From: Janthinobacterium sp. J1-1
Lineage (GTDB): Bacteria > Pseudomonadota > Gammaproteobacteria > Burkholderiales > Burkholderiaceae_D
Assembly (NCBI RefSeq): GCF_030944405.1
Contig: NZ_CP132339.1
Location: 1,674,001 to 1,738,000 of the forward strand
DNA: 64,000 bases
Reading direction: 5' to 3'
The stretch's first letter is position 1. Each line of letters opens with the position of its first letter. The notes under the pieces were generated by a model. It was not told the origin of the DNA. It searched no databases and was given only the letters and a program-made list of their open reading frames with translations. The position numbers were made by a program, and so were the translations under genes. Positions 1 through 12,119 of this stretch are shown in pieces.

Positions 1-1242
1 GTCGAAGAACTCTGCGTTGTTCTTCGTGGCTTTCATCTTGTCGAGAATGAACTCCATCGCTTCGATCTCGTCCATCGAATACAGCAACTTGCGCAGGATC
101 CAGATTTTTTGCAGCTCGTTCGGCTTGATCAGCAGTTCTTCGCGGCGGGTACCCGATTTGTTCAGGTTGATGGCCGGGTAGACGCGTTTCTCGGCCAGGC
201 GGCGTTCCAGGTGGACTTCCATGTTGCCGGTACCCTTGAATTCCTCAAAGATCACGTCATCCATGCGCGAACCGGTTTCGATCAGGGCGGTGGCGATGAT
301 GGTCAGCGAGCCGCCTTCTTCGATATTGCGCGCGGCGCCGAAGAAGCGTTTCGGGCGTTGCAGCGCGTTCGCGTCGACACCACCGGTCAGGACCTTGCCC
401 GAGGCAGGGATCACGGTGTTGTAGGCGCGCGCCAGGCGGGTGATCGAGTCGAGCAGGATCACCACGTCTTTTTTCATTTCGACCAGGCGCTTGGCTTTTT
501 CCAGCACCATTTCAGCCACTTGCACGTGGCGCGTGGCCGGCTCGTCGAAGGTCGAGGCGACCACTTCGCCGCGCACGGAGCGCTGCATCTCGGTCACTTC
601 TTCCGGCCGTTCGTCGATCAGCAGCACGATCAGGGTGATGTCGGGGTGGTTCGCCGTGATCGCATGCGCGATGTGCTGCAGGATCACGGATTTGCCGGAC
701 TTCGGCGACGCCACCAGCAGGCCGCGCTGGCCTTTGCCGATCGGCGCGATCAGGTCGATGATGCGGCCGGTGATGTTTTCCTGGCCATTCATTTCACGTT
801 CCAGGCGCAGCGGCTCGTTCGGGTGCAGCGGCGTCAGGTTTTCAAACAGGATGCGGTGTTTCGACATCTCCGGCGATTCGCCGTTGACTTTGTCGACTTT
901 GACCAATGCGAAATAGCGTTCGCCATCTTTCGGGGTCCTTACCTCGCCCTCGATCGAATCGCCGGTGTGCAGATTGAAGCGGCGGATTTGCGAAGGGGAG
1001 ATGTAAATGTCGTCGGTGGACGCCATGTAGCTGGCGTCAGGCGAGCGCAGGAAGCCGAAGCCGTCAGGCAGCACTTCCAGGGCGCCGTCGCCAAAAATCT
1101 GTTCGCCCGATTTCGCGCGTTTCTTCAGGATCGCAAACATCAGCTCCTGTTTGCGCAAGCGGGCCGCGTTGTCAATGTCAAGACCGATCGCCATCTCAAG
1201 CAGGGCGGATACGTGTAGGGCCTTTAGTTCGGATAAATGCAT
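1..1242 (-). CDS. rho: Transcription termination factor Rho (3' end beyond window)
   Basis: Rho is the hexameric RNA helicase that ends transcription at Rho-dependent sites. Reading the minus strand from an ATG at 1242 gives 414 codons beginning [18 protein letters not shown], the usual Rho N-terminus, followed by the RNA-binding OB-fold region and the ATPase core; the P-loop of the ASPKSGKS type is encoded near 690-720. The reading frame is open to base 1 and ends there with codons for AEFFD, so only about the last six residues are missing compared with the 419-residue E. coli protein. trxA lies upstream on the same strand, a common arrangement (trxA-rho). Identification is certain; only the C-terminus is unseen. 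Confidence 0.97.
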   Translation of the reverse strand, partial: MHLSELKALHVSALLEMAIGLDIDNAARLRKQELMFAILKKRAKSGEQIFGDGALEVLPDGFGFLRSPDASYMASTDDIYISPSQIRRFNLHTGDSIEGEVRTPKDGERYFALVKVDKVNGESPEMSKHRILFENLTPLHPNEPLRLEREMNGQENITGRIIDLIAPIGKGQRGLLVASPKSGKSVILQHIAHAITANHPDITLIVLLIDERPEEVTEMQRSVRGEVVASTFDEPATRHVQVAEMVLEKAKRLVEMKKDVVILLDSITRLARAYNTVIPASGKVLTGGVDANALQRPKRFFGAARNIEEGGSLTIIATALIETGSRMDDVIFEEFKGTGNMEVHLERRLAEKRVYPAINLNKSGTRREELLIKPNELQKIWILRKLLYSMDEIEAMEFILDKMKATKNNAEFFD

Positions 1243-1362
1243 ATATGTTGAGTGTCCCGAGACGGGAGGTAAAGGTAGGGGAGGGGACTGCGTGGCGTTG
1301 ATTAATTATCAGGGAAGGGACAGCGTATGGTGCTTCAAGCCGCTTCCCGGTCTATCCAGTCA

Positions 1363-1388
1363 GGCGGCGCTGCGGGCGCAGCGCTGCC
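1363..1388. other. GC-rich hairpin between trxA and rho
   Basis: GCGCTGCG-GG-CGCAGCGC is a perfect 8 bp inverted repeat, extended by further pairs after one G-T wobble. It lies just past the trxA stop on the minus strand, in the 155 nt leader of rho. No U tract follows, so it is not a standard intrinsic terminator. It could partly end the trxA transcript or act in the rho leader, which in other bacteria is under Rho autoregulation. The function is inferred. Confidence 0.45.
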
Positions 1389-1397
1389 TATCATACA

Positions 1398-1724
1398 TTA
1401 AATATTGCTGTCGACGAAAGCGGTCAGCTGGCCCTTGGCCATGGCGCCGACTTTTTGCGCCGCTGCTTCACCGTTCTTGAACAGGATCAGGGTCGGGATG
1501 CCGCGGATGCCGAACTTGGCAGGCACTGCCTGGTTCGAATCGACGTCCATCTTGGCGATCTGGATGCGGCCGGCATATTCCTTGGCCACTTCTTCCAGGA
1601 TCGGCGCGATGGCCTTGCATGGACCGCACCACTCGGCCCAGAAATCAACCAGGACCGGCAATTCGGATTTCAGGACGTCTGCTTCAAAAGAAGCATCGCT
1701 AATGTGTTTGATATTTTCGCTCAT
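1398..1724 (-). CDS. trxA: Thioredoxin
   Basis: A 108-residue thioredoxin, the small cytoplasmic dithiol reductant for ribonucleotide reductase, methionine sulfoxide reductases and other partners. The active site WCGPCK is at residues 32-37 (Cys33 and Cys36), and the cis-proline region GIPT follows near residue 75. The start at 1724 (MSENIKHI) is preferred over an upstream in-frame start at 1751 because GAGGA lies a few bases before it and the length then fits the family. The next gene downstream is rho. Confidence 0.97.
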   Translation of the reverse strand: MSENIKHISDASFEADVLKSELPVLVDFWAEWCGPCKAIAPILEEVAKEYAGRIQIAKMDVDSNQAVPAKFGIRGIPTLILFKNGEAAAQKVGAMAKGQLTAFVDSNI

Positions 1725-1947
1725 ATTTTCCTCAAATGAGGGTGGGATCAATAATGCCTGGAATTAACCATACGCTGGTTCGCCATCCACGCTTCCTGAA
1801 GTACATCTGGCAGGTGGGGGCGATGGGCACAAATTCAATGTTCTTGGAAGGTGCGACCAGGGGTATGCAGGCGGGGATGGCTGAAATAATAACCCATTTT
1901 TTCAAAGCGTGGCGATTATTGCGGAAAAACTTGGCGCGCCTGGCCTT

Positions 1948-2391
1948 TTAGCCTGGCATGGACCGAATTCCCGCACTCACCTGCCGCTGCAGCGCGATCA
2001 TGTGCTGCAGGTCGGCGCTGCTCAAGGGTTTGGGAAAGGCGCCCAGGATACGCAGGCCATTGGCCAGCGCCAGCCGTTCGGCGGCCTGGCGGATGGCCGA
2101 ATGCAGACCCGACAGCAGCACCACGCCGCCGCGAAAGCCGATTTCGGCCGCCATGCGCAAAAATTCGATGCCATCCATGTCGGGCATCGACAGGTCGCAG
2201 ATCAGCAGGTCGGGCTGCTGCTGGCGCAGGGCGCCCAGCGCGGCCATGCTGCCGGTCTCGCTGCGGATGTCGAACTGGCCCAGCTGGCCCAGCATGTCGG
2301 CCAGCACGTCGAGCATGAAGACGTCGTCGTCGAGCAGCAGCACGCGCAGCGGCGCCAGGCCGGGATTGGGCACATCAGTGGCATGAGTCAT
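1948..2391 (-). CDS. Single-domain response regulator (receiver)
   Basis: 147 residues forming one CheY-like receiver domain and nothing else. The acidic pocket LLLDDD is at residues 18-23, the phosphoacceptor is Asp66 in LLICDLSMPDMDG, and a conserved-Lys region (GAFPKPLSS) lies near the end. The start at 2391 is chosen because AAGGAAAGG lies about 8 nt upstream; an in-frame ATG at 2418 has no such site. The gene starts 38 nt after the stop of the large hybrid histidine kinase, so the two are probably cotranscribed. This receiver could take phosphate from that kinase's HPt domain (inference). With no output domain it must act by protein interaction. Confidence 0.85.
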   Translation of the reverse strand: MTHATDVPNPGLAPLRVLLLDDDVFMLDVLADMLGQLGQFDIRSETGSMAALGALRQQQPDLLICDLSMPDMDGIEFLRMAAEIGFRGGVVLLSGLHSAIRQAAERLALANGLRILGAFPKPLSSADLQHMIALQRQVSAGIRSMPG

Positions 2392-2429
2392 CGCAGTGCC
2401 TTTCCTTGAAGGTGCCAAGCTTGCCGCGA

Positions 2430-5864
<3,435 letters not shown>

Positions 5865-6054
5865 CCCTTTCTGCTGCGTGATGGGCCTGGATCGGGCGGT
5901 ATGGTGCGGGCCGGAACGCGGCCGGTATCCTGTTCTGGCGGCAACTATAGCACCGAATATTTATGCCGACTATCTAACTTCAAGCACTGTGGCAAAGGCA
6001 TATTTTTCCTCACGGAATCGCCAATTTTCTGCCGGGCCGGTGAGAATTCGAGAG

Positions 6055-6076
6055 AAAAAAGCATGAAAATCATGCT
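6055..6076 (-). terminator. Intrinsic terminator after hutC
   Basis: On the minus strand AGCATGA-TTT-TCATGCT forms a perfect 7 bp stem, followed by a run of T. It lies about 33 nt past the hutC stop and before the histidine kinase gene, so it separates these two minus-strand units. Confidence 0.65.
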
Positions 6077-6108
6077 AATAAAGATAGCATCATGATAGTT
6101 GCTGCAAG

Positions 6109-6828
6109 TCAGCTAAACGAGCCGGCGAACTGGTAGCGGTGGCCCGGATGCCACATGGTGGCAATCGAGGCAATCTTGCCGTCTGACCGCGTCTGGCGGC
6201 GCAGCACCAGGCAAGCCTGTTTCATGTCGATCGCCAGCATCTCGGCGATATTGCGCGGCGCCGACAGGGCTTCGATGCTGTAGGTGGCGCCCTGCAGCGG
6301 CGCGGCCGCCATCAGGTATTCGTTCGGCGTGATGGTGGCAAAATCCTGCGCCAAGTAGTCCGGTGCGCAGGCGGGATTGACCCAGCGGTCTTCGACCTGG
6401 ATCGGCACGGCGTTTTCAAAGTGCACGATCAGCGAATGGAACAGCTTTTGCTCGGACGGCAGGCCGAACTGCCTGGCCATCAGCTCGGATGGCTTGACGT
6501 GTTCGAGCACTTGCAGCTTGCTGCGGTGCAAATGGCCACGCGCGCGCACCTCATCGGCGATATTCTTGATTTCCAGCAGCGTCGCCTGGTACTTCTGTTG
6601 CGCCACATAGGTGCCGGCTCCCTGGCGCCGCGTCAGCACCTGCTCGCTGGTCAGTTCGCGCACGGCGCGGTTGACCGTCATGCGCGAGACGCCAAACTGT
6701 TTGACCAGCGCCTGTTCGGACGGGATCACGTCGCCTTCCTTCCAGCGGCCGGCGGCGATGCCGGCCAACAGAAAATCCTTGATGCGCTGGAAAATGGGCG
6801 TATTTTCTTGTGTAATCTGGTCGTCCAA
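6109..6828 (-). CDS. hutC: Histidine utilisation repressor HutC (GntR family)
   Basis: A GntR-family repressor of the HutC subfamily. The N-terminal winged HTH has the typical RIKDFLLAGIAAGRW and VPSE-like (VIPSEQAL) segments and GVSRMTVNRAVREL as recognition helix. The C-terminal UTRA ligand domain binds urocanate in characterised HutC proteins. A TTG at 6828 is preceded by GGAGAG with 6 nt spacing and is my preferred start (239 aa). The longer in-frame ATG at 6867 would add 13 residues without an obvious ribosome site. The hut structural genes start near 17.2 kb on the other strand, where a matching operator is visible. The repressor is thus physically separated from its target operon by about 10 kb of unrelated genes. 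Confidence 0.88.
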   Translation of the reverse strand: MDDQITQENTPIFQRIKDFLLAGIAAGRWKEGDVIPSEQALVKQFGVSRMTVNRAVRELTSEQVLTRRQGAGTYVAQQKYQATLLEIKNIADEVRARGHLHRSKLQVLEHVKPSELMARQFGLPSEQKLFHSLIVHFENAVPIQVEDRWVNPACAPDYLAQDFATITPNEYLMAAAPLQGATYSIEALSAPRNIAEMLAIDMKQACLVLRRQTRSDGKIASIATMWHPGHRYQFAGSFS

Positions 6829-7005
6829 TGCAATCTCTCCGATGCGCGAGGCAAGGCACGCCGCCACATGGCGGCGCGCTGGCCGATTTTAGCACCGCCG
6901 CCCTTGGCGCAGCCGGTCGTCGAATTCAAAAGCAAGACCCGGAGTGCGGCCAGGGTCGGCGCGTGTCACGATGGCGGCCAGTGATGAACAAAACGGGAGT
7001 GCGCC

Positions 7006-8061
7006 ATGGAGCAACTGTATACAAACGACGAAGCCCGCTGGGACGCGGTGCGCCAGCGCGACAGCAAGGCCGATGGCCAGTTTTATTATTCGGTGCGCAG
7101 CACCGGCGTGTACTGCCGCCCGTCGTGCGCGGCGCGCCCGGCCCTGCGCGTCAACGTGGCCTTCCACGCCAGTTGCGCCGAAGCGGAAGCGGCCGGTTTT
7201 CGCCCCTGCTTGCGCTGCAAGCCGGGCCAGCCGCCGCTGGCCGAGCGCCAGGCCGCCATCGTCGCGCAAAGCTGCCGCCTGATCGAGGCCAGCGACGCCA
7301 TGCCCGACCTTGACACCCTGGCGCAGGCGGCCGGCATGAGCCGCTTTCATTTTCACCGCGTCTTCAAGGCCCACACGGGCATCACGCCGAAAGCCTATGC
7401 GGCGGCGCGCCGTGGCGAACGGGTCAAGGCCGGCCTGGCCCAGCCGGGCACGGTGACCGATACCCTGTATGCGGCCGGCTTCAATTCCAGCGGGCGTTTC
7501 TATGCCGCCACGCCGGGCTTGCTGGGCATGACGCCGGGCGCCTTTCGCGCCGGCGGCAGCGGCGCCGTGATCCGCTTCGCGATTGCCGCCTGTTCGCTCG
7601 GTGCGCTGCTGGTCGCCAGCACCGGCAAGGGCGTGTGCGCGATTCTGCTGGGCGACGATGCCGACATGCTGCTGCGCGACCTGCAGGACCGCTTTCCGCA
7701 GGCCGACCTGCGCGGCGCCGAGCCGGACTACGAGCAGACGGTGGCCAAGGTGATCGGCATGGTCGAGGCGCCCGCCCTGGGCCTGGACCTGCCGCTCGAC
7801 GTGCGCGGCACGGCCTTCCAGCAGCGCGTCTGGCAGGCGCTGCGCGAAATTCCCGCCGGCAGCACCGTCAGCTATGCGGAACTGGCGCGGCGCATCGGCG
7901 TGCCCACCGGCGCACGCGCCGTGGCGGGCGCCTGCGCGGCCAATGCGCTGGCGGTGGCGATTCCCTGCCACCGCGTGGTGCGCAACGACGGCGCGCTGTC
8001 CGGCTATCGTTGGGGCGTGGAGCGCAAGCGGCAACTGCTCGAGCGCGAGGCGGGCAAATGA
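7006..8061 (+). CDS. ada: Bifunctional Ada: methylphosphotriester/O6-methylguanine DNA methyltransferase and regulator
   Basis: 351 residues with the full Ada layout (E. coli Ada is 354). The N-terminal zinc/methyl-acceptor domain has GVYCRPSC (Cys38, the phosphotriester acceptor, and Cys42) and CLRC. A central AraC-type HTH (residues about 90-180, with MSRFHFHRVFKAHTG) follows, and the C-terminal O6-methylguanine methyltransferase has the IPCHRV active site. It repairs alkylated DNA in a suicide reaction, and the methylated form activates its own regulon. Its stop overlaps the start of the next gene by 4 nt (ATGA), suggesting translational coupling. It is divergent from hutC. Confidence 0.95.
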   Translation: MEQLYTNDEARWDAVRQRDSKADGQFYYSVRSTGVYCRPSCAARPALRVNVAFHASCAEAEAAGFRPCLRCKPGQPPLAERQAAIVAQSCRLIEASDAMPDLDTLAQAAGMSRFHFHRVFKAHTGITPKAYAAARRGERVKAGLAQPGTVTDTLYAAGFNSSGRFYAATPGLLGMTPGAFRAGGSGAVIRFAIAACSLGALLVASTGKGVCAILLGDDADMLLRDLQDRFPQADLRGAEPDYEQTVAKVIGMVEAPALGLDLPLDVRGTAFQQRVWQALREIPAGSTVSYAELARRIGVPTGARAVAGACAANALAVAIPCHRVVRNDGALSGYRWGVERKRQLLEREAGK

Positions 8062-8750
8062 AAACGGCGCTTGACTGGCAGGCCATCGAGGACGACCTCA
8101 ACCGCCATGGCTGCGCCTTGGTGCCGGGCCTGCTGGCGCCGGCGGCCTGTACAGCGCTGGCGGCGCAATATGACGAGCCGCAACGCTTTCGCAGCCGGGT
8201 GGTGATGGAGCGCCATGGTTTTGGCCGCGGCCAATACCAGTATTTCGCCTATCCGCTGCCGGAACCGGTGGCCGCCCTGCGCATGGCGCTGTATGCGCCG
8301 CTGGCGGCGATCGCCAACCGCTGGCAGGCGGCGCTGGGGCTGGAGGCACGCTTTCCGACGGAACATGACGCCTTCCTGGCACGCTGCCATGCGGCGGGGC
8401 AGGTGCGGCCCACGTCCTTGCTGCTGCGCTACGGCGAAGGCGACTACAACTGTCTGCACCAGGACCTGTATGGCGAGCATGTGTTTCCGCTGCAACTGGC
8501 CGTGCTGTTGTCGCGCCCGCAGCTGGATTTTACGGGCGGTGAATTCGTGCTGACGGAACAGCGTCCCCGCATGCAGTCGCGCGTGGAAGTGGTGCCCTTG
8601 CTGCAGGGCGACGCCGTCATCTTTCCCGTCGCGCAGCGCCCCGTGAATGGCGTGCGCGGCAGTTACAGAGTCGGCATGCGCCATGGCGTGTCGCGCCTGC
8701 GCTCGGGCACGCGCCATACCTTGGGCGTGATTTTTCATGACACCAGCTGA
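8058..8750 (+). CDS. 2OG-Fe(II) oxygenase (DUF2086-like), coupled to ada
   Basis: 230 residues. The metal site of a 2-oxoglutarate/Fe(II) dioxygenase is visible: HQD at residues 134-136, a distal His in RHGVSR (His209) and a 2OG-binding Arg in SGTRHTLG. The sequence does not look like AlkB itself but like the family often found beside ada in beta- and gammaproteobacteria. The ATGA overlap with ada makes a role in alkylation damage repair or response likely, but the substrate is not known to me. The start is fixed by that overlap and by length. Confidence 0.82.
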   Translation: MKTALDWQAIEDDLNRHGCALVPGLLAPAACTALAAQYDEPQRFRSRVVMERHGFGRGQYQYFAYPLPEPVAALRMALYAPLAAIANRWQAALGLEARFPTEHDAFLARCHAAGQVRPTSLLLRYGEGDYNCLHQDLYGEHVFPLQLAVLLSRPQLDFTGGEFVLTEQRPRMQSRVEVVPLLQGDAVIFPVAQRPVNGVRGSYRVGMRHGVSRLRSGTRHTLGVIFHDTS

Positions 8751-8794
8751 AGCCGTGGCATGATGGCCGCTTCCCCGTCATCTTCTTGCTTGCC

Positions 8795-10447
8795 ATGCCT
8801 GCGCTTTTTCGCCTGTTTTTTCTCTGCCTGATCTTCTTGCTGCCCGGCGCCCATGCCGAAGAAGCCTCCACCCCGGCGCTGGCGCTGGCTGCCGCCAAGG
8901 TGCAGGCCAAGGTGGACAAGACGGCGCCGTTGACGTTTGCCAACCGCACCGTCTTCGTGTTTCGCGCCACCCTGGCCGGCTATCCGCCCGAGGAGCGGGC
9001 GGCCGGCGCGCAGCGGCGCCTGGCCGGCGTGCTGGCGAAACACGGCGCGCTCAAGGCCACCACCCACATGATTCCCGAAGGCACGCAAGTGCTGCTCGAT
9101 GGGGTGCAGCTGTTTGTCGTGCTGCCCGGCGACATCAACCAGCTGGCCGGCGACAGCACGGAAAGCGTGGCCATGGAGGCCGCCGGCGAACTGGTCAAGG
9201 CCTTGGAGGAGCACCGTGAACAGGGCAACTGGCGCTACCTGGCGACCGCCGCCGGCATCTGCCTGGCCGCCACCTTTGTTTTCTGGCTGGCCTGGCTGGG
9301 CCTGACGCGCTTGCACCGCTGGGCCCGGCGCCGCAGCGGCGTGCTGCTGGCCTCGCGCCTGCGCGACGTGCGCCTGAAAAACGTGCGCGTGCTGGACGCC
9401 GAACACTACATCGCCTTTGCCTACCAGTTGCTGAGCGCCGTGCTGTGGGGCTTGCGCCTGATGGCCACCTATCTGTGGCTGGCCTTCGTGCTGGGCCGCC
9501 TGCCGTACACGCGCGCCTGGGGCGAACGCCTCAGCGGCTACCTGCTCGAGGTGGCCGCCGATGTGGTGCAGTCCATCCTGGGCGCCCTGCCGGGCCTGGT
9601 GCTGGTGTGCGTGATCTTCGCCATCGCGCGCCTGGTGGCGGCCACCGCCGCTTCGCTGTTCAAGCGCGTGGAAAGCGGGCAATTGCAGATCGGCTGGCTG
9701 GACCAGGACACGGCCCTGCCGACACGCCGCATCACCAGCGTGGTGATCTGGCTGTTCGCGCTGGCGATGGCCTACCCTTATTTGCCCGGTTCGCATACGG
9801 CCGCCTTCCAGGGCCTGTCGGTGCTGGTCGGCCTGATGGTCTCGATCGGCGCGTCGAGCATCGTGGGACAAGGTGCAAGCGGCCTGATCCTGATGTACAC
9901 GCGCGCCCTGCGCAAGGGAGAGTACGTGCGCGTCGGCGAGAGCGAAGGCACGGTGGTCGACGTCGGCATGTTCGAAACGCGCCTGCGCACGGGCCTCGGC
10001 GAAGAGGTGGCCTTGCCGAACGCCTGGATCATGTCGCAGACGACGAAAAATTTCTCGCGCGCCCAGCCCGGCGGCGGCTTCGTGCTCGACGCCTCGGTAA
10101 CCATCGGCTACGCCACGCCGTGGCGCCAGGTGCACGCCATGCTGGAACTGGCCGCCGCCCGCACCACGGAACTGTCCAGCACGCCGAAACCCTATGTGAT
10201 GCAGCTGGCCCTGCACGATTATTATGTGCAATACCGCCTGGTCGCCTACGCCAGCGCGGAAGTGCCGCGCCAGCGCGCCGAGGTGCTGAACCAGCTGCAC
10301 CAGAACATCATCGACGTCTTCAACGAATTCGGCGTGCAGATGGTCTCGCCGCACTATATGGCCGACCCGCAACAGTCGCAGGTGGTGAAGCCGGAGGAGT
10401 GGTTCAGGGCACCGGCGAGTGCGCCTGGACAAGAACCTTCAAGGTAA
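8795..10447 (+). CDS. MscS-family mechanosensitive ion channel
   Basis: About 550 residues. An N-terminal signal peptide (LFFLCLIFLLPGAHA) leads into a periplasmic region of roughly 130 residues, then several membrane helices. The MscS core has a pore helix containing GASSIVGQGASGLILMYTR, followed by the beta domain (GEYVRVGESEGTVVDVGMFETRLRT) and the alpha/beta C-terminal domain. It is larger than E. coli MscS (286 aa) because of the extra periplasmic and membrane N-terminus. It probably protects cells against hypo-osmotic shock. The ATG at 8795 is preferred to a TTG at 8786; neither has a strong SD. Its 3' end converges with and overlaps the last immunity-like gene by 9 nt. Confidence 0.88.
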   Translation: MPALFRLFFLCLIFLLPGAHAEEASTPALALAAAKVQAKVDKTAPLTFANRTVFVFRATLAGYPPEERAAGAQRRLAGVLAKHGALKATTHMIPEGTQVLLDGVQLFVVLPGDINQLAGDSTESVAMEAAGELVKALEEHREQGNWRYLATAAGICLAATFVFWLAWLGLTRLHRWARRRSGVLLASRLRDVRLKNVRVLDAEHYIAFAYQLLSAVLWGLRLMATYLWLAFVLGRLPYTRAWGERLSGYLLEVAADVVQSILGALPGLVLVCVIFAIARLVAATAASLFKRVESGQLQIGWLDQDTALPTRRITSVVIWLFALAMAYPYLPGSHTAAFQGLSVLVGLMVSIGASSIVGQGASGLILMYTRALRKGEYVRVGESEGTVVDVGMFETRLRTGLGEEVALPNAWIMSQTTKNFSRAQPGGGFVLDASVTIGYATPWRQVHAMLELAAARTTELSSTPKPYVMQLALHDYYVQYRLVAYASAEVPRQRAEVLNQLHQNIIDVFNEFGVQMVSPHYMADPQQSQVVKPEEWFRAPASAPGQEPSR

Positions 10448-10945
10448 GGGTGATGGCGCTGGACAGATTTCATCCCGCCACGCGGGCATCTCCCTGGTAA
10501 TGGGAACGACTTGCTGTTCGCCATTGGCCGTGACAGTGATACAGAACTTGCCTTTGTAACCGTAGGTGAAATCGGCTGCATCATCCGGCCTGCCGTTCAG
10601 GAAGATGCTGTACATCGTACCTTCCTTTAACTTTGCAGCAGCAGTTGCCTCTGCTATTGCCGGCGCGTGTCCATATAGAAAGCATGCCTTTGCATGGATG
10701 GGCATGGTAGTCGTGCCGGAAAAAATAAAAGACCAGGCTTCTTCGGCAGGTTTGCTTGAGATATCGTAGACCGTCAGTGCGCCAAGCAAGGGCGTGCCAT
10801 TGCGTGCTTCTTCCTTTTTCGAGACGGTGAAGCATGGTTGACCATTGATGGCGTGAACCCTGGCATCTGCCATGCGCGACCATGCATGGGTTTGGCTGCA
10901 AGCGAGCGTGGCAAGCAGATAAAGCATGGTATGCCGGTATCGCAT
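10439..10945 (-). CDS. Candidate periplasmic immunity protein, array copy 6 (last)
   Basis: 168 residues with a Sec signal peptide ending at AWSRM (cleavage expected after HA). The mature part carries the array consensus: GQPCFTVSKKEE, RNGTPLLGAL, AWSFIF, a second Cys in KACFLYG, YSIFLNGRPDD, GYKGKFC, and a terminal DEICP. The four Cys could form two disulfides in the periplasm. It is the most diverged of the six copies (DAADF replaces DPSDP). Its signal-peptide region is nearly identical to that of copy 2 (13150), but its mature part is not. The start at 10945 begins right at the signal peptide; the SD is weak. No known function is recognised from sequence alone; immunity is inferred from the neighbouring metallopeptidase. 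Confidence 0.75.
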   Translation of the reverse strand: MRYRHTMLYLLATLACSQTHAWSRMADARVHAINGQPCFTVSKKEEARNGTPLLGALTVYDISSKPAEEAWSFIFSGTTTMPIHAKACFLYGHAPAIAEATAAAKLKEGTMYSIFLNGRPDDAADFTYGYKGKFCITVTANGEQQVVPITREMPAWRDEICPAPSPLP

Positions 10946-11009
10946 GGCGCGCTTCGGACTATTTGGAAGGTGAACTGACGGGGCAGGTTTCATCTATCCA
11001 CTCCCGCAT
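10894..11009. repeat. Junction repeat, copy 1
   Basis: This 116 nt segment covers the 3' end of array copy 5, the 13 nt spacer and the signal-peptide codons of copy 6. It matches 13099-13214 with about six differences by eye, much closer than the flanking gene bodies match each other. It marks a duplication or gene-conversion tract within the array. Confidence 0.8.
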
Positions 11010-11480
11010 ATCGCTGGTCACCACAACAAGTTCATGACCACCGCCTGCTTTGGCGGCCAGGCAAAATTTCCCTATGTATCCGCGTGTGGGATCGGAGGGA
11101 TCGTCGGGCCTGCCATTGAGAAACACGTCATATAGTCGTCCGCTCTTTAGCGGTGGTGCCGGTCTTGTCTCCGCGCCTGCAGGTGCTACTCCATACAGGA
11201 TGCAAGAGCTGGCGCGGACAGGAATGGTGACCATGACAGGCATGATGAAAGACCATAGCTTGATCGCCGGTTTGACGGAGAGATCGGACAGGTTCAGTGC
11301 GCCAATTTGTGGAATGCCGTTACGTTTTTCCTCTTTTTTGGAGATGGAAAAGCATGGCAGGCCATTCACCATGCGTACTTCAGCGTAAGCCATGCGCGAC
11401 CATGCGCATGCATTCATGCAAGCCGGTGCGATGAGTAATGCAAGCAGCAAGTGGCGGTACGGCAAGCGGGGATACCTCAT
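10959..11480 (-). CDS. Candidate periplasmic immunity protein, array copy 5
   Basis: 173 residues. The signal peptide (LLLALLIAPACMNACA, cleavage before WSRM) is followed by the consensus mature domain with PCFSISKKEEKRNG, IGALNLSDLS, SSCILYG, FLNGRPDDPSDP, IGKFC and DETCP, four Cys in all. The start at 11480 has GGAGAG 4 nt upstream. The mature part is about 85% identical by eye to copy 2 (12644-13150), but the last residues (WIDETCPVSSPSK) match copy 1 instead, which makes the gene mosaic. The spacer to copy 6 is 13 nt. Confidence 0.78.
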   Translation of the reverse strand: MRYPRLPYRHLLLALLIAPACMNACAWSRMAYAEVRMVNGLPCFSISKKEEKRNGIPQIGALNLSDLSVKPAIKLWSFIMPVMVTIPVRASSCILYGVAPAGAETRPAPPLKSGRLYDVFLNGRPDDPSDPTRGYIGKFCLAAKAGGGHELVVVTSDMREWIDETCPVSSPSK

Positions 11481-11493
11481 GGAACTCTCCGTA

Positions 11494-12027
11494 TTATTGA
11501 GGCGGCGGAGCGCTGGCACAGACTTCATCCCGCCATGCCGGCATATCGCTGGTGATGGCGATGACTTGTTGCCCGCCGTCGGCCTTGGTTGCAATGCAGA
11601 ACTTGCCTTTGTAGCCATACGTGGGATCAGACGGGTCCTTGGGGCGACCATTCAAAAAAACGCTATAAAAATGCCCAGTAATAAGTTTCCCTGGACTGAT
11701 GCCATTCGCCATCGTTGGCAATTCTCCATAGCGAATACACGAAGCTGCATGGATAGGCAGTTGTGTCGTTGACGGCAGGAAAAAAGACCATACTTTTTTG
11801 ACTGGTCGAACTGACAGGTCGGAAACGATCAACGCACCCAGCATGGGCACACCATTGCGGGCTTCTTCCTTCGCTGTGATTGAAAAGCAAGGGATGCCGT
11901 CGGATGATGTCACGACAGCGTCAGTCATGCGTGAGTACGCTGATACATCAGGGGATATCCACCATAGGCTGACGCTCAATATTGTGACCAGGCAGATTTT
12001 TGGGGCCTTTACGATTCTTGAACACAT
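11494..12027 (-). CDS. Candidate periplasmic immunity protein, array copy 4
   Basis: 177 residues. AGGAG lies 8 nt before the ATG at 12027. The signal peptide (KICLVTILSVSLWW...) resembles that of copy 1, with cleavage expected after VSA before YSRM. The mature part has IPCFSITAKEEARNG, LGALIVSDLS, WSFFLP, ASCIRYG, YSVFLNGRPKDPSDPTYGY, GKFC and DEVCA. The family's four Cys are kept. Base composition is visibly lower in GC than the flanking hut and ada genes. 13 nt separate it from copy 5. Confidence 0.78.
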   Translation of the reverse strand: MCSRIVKAPKICLVTILSVSLWWISPDVSAYSRMTDAVVTSSDGIPCFSITAKEEARNGVPMLGALIVSDLSVRPVKKVWSFFLPSTTQLPIHAASCIRYGELPTMANGISPGKLITGHFYSVFLNGRPKDPSDPTYGYKGKFCIATKADGGQQVIAITSDMPAWRDEVCASAPPPQ

Positions 12028-12119
12028 CACTAGACTCCTCTTTAAAAAGCGCAGAGGTACTGACGCCGGGACTGATGACGGTCGATGTGGCGCGATACTA
12101 TCTGGTAGTCGTGCCGGCC

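Noticed and set aside
1725..1947. Short plus-strand open frames between trxA and the receiver gene
   Set aside because: No ribosome site or recognisable product; the region is noncoding as far as I can see.
7016..7023. TGTATACA near the ada start as a HutC site controlling hutC
   Set aside because: The spacing of the half-sites differs from the operator at the hut promoter, and the bases are ordinary codons of ada.
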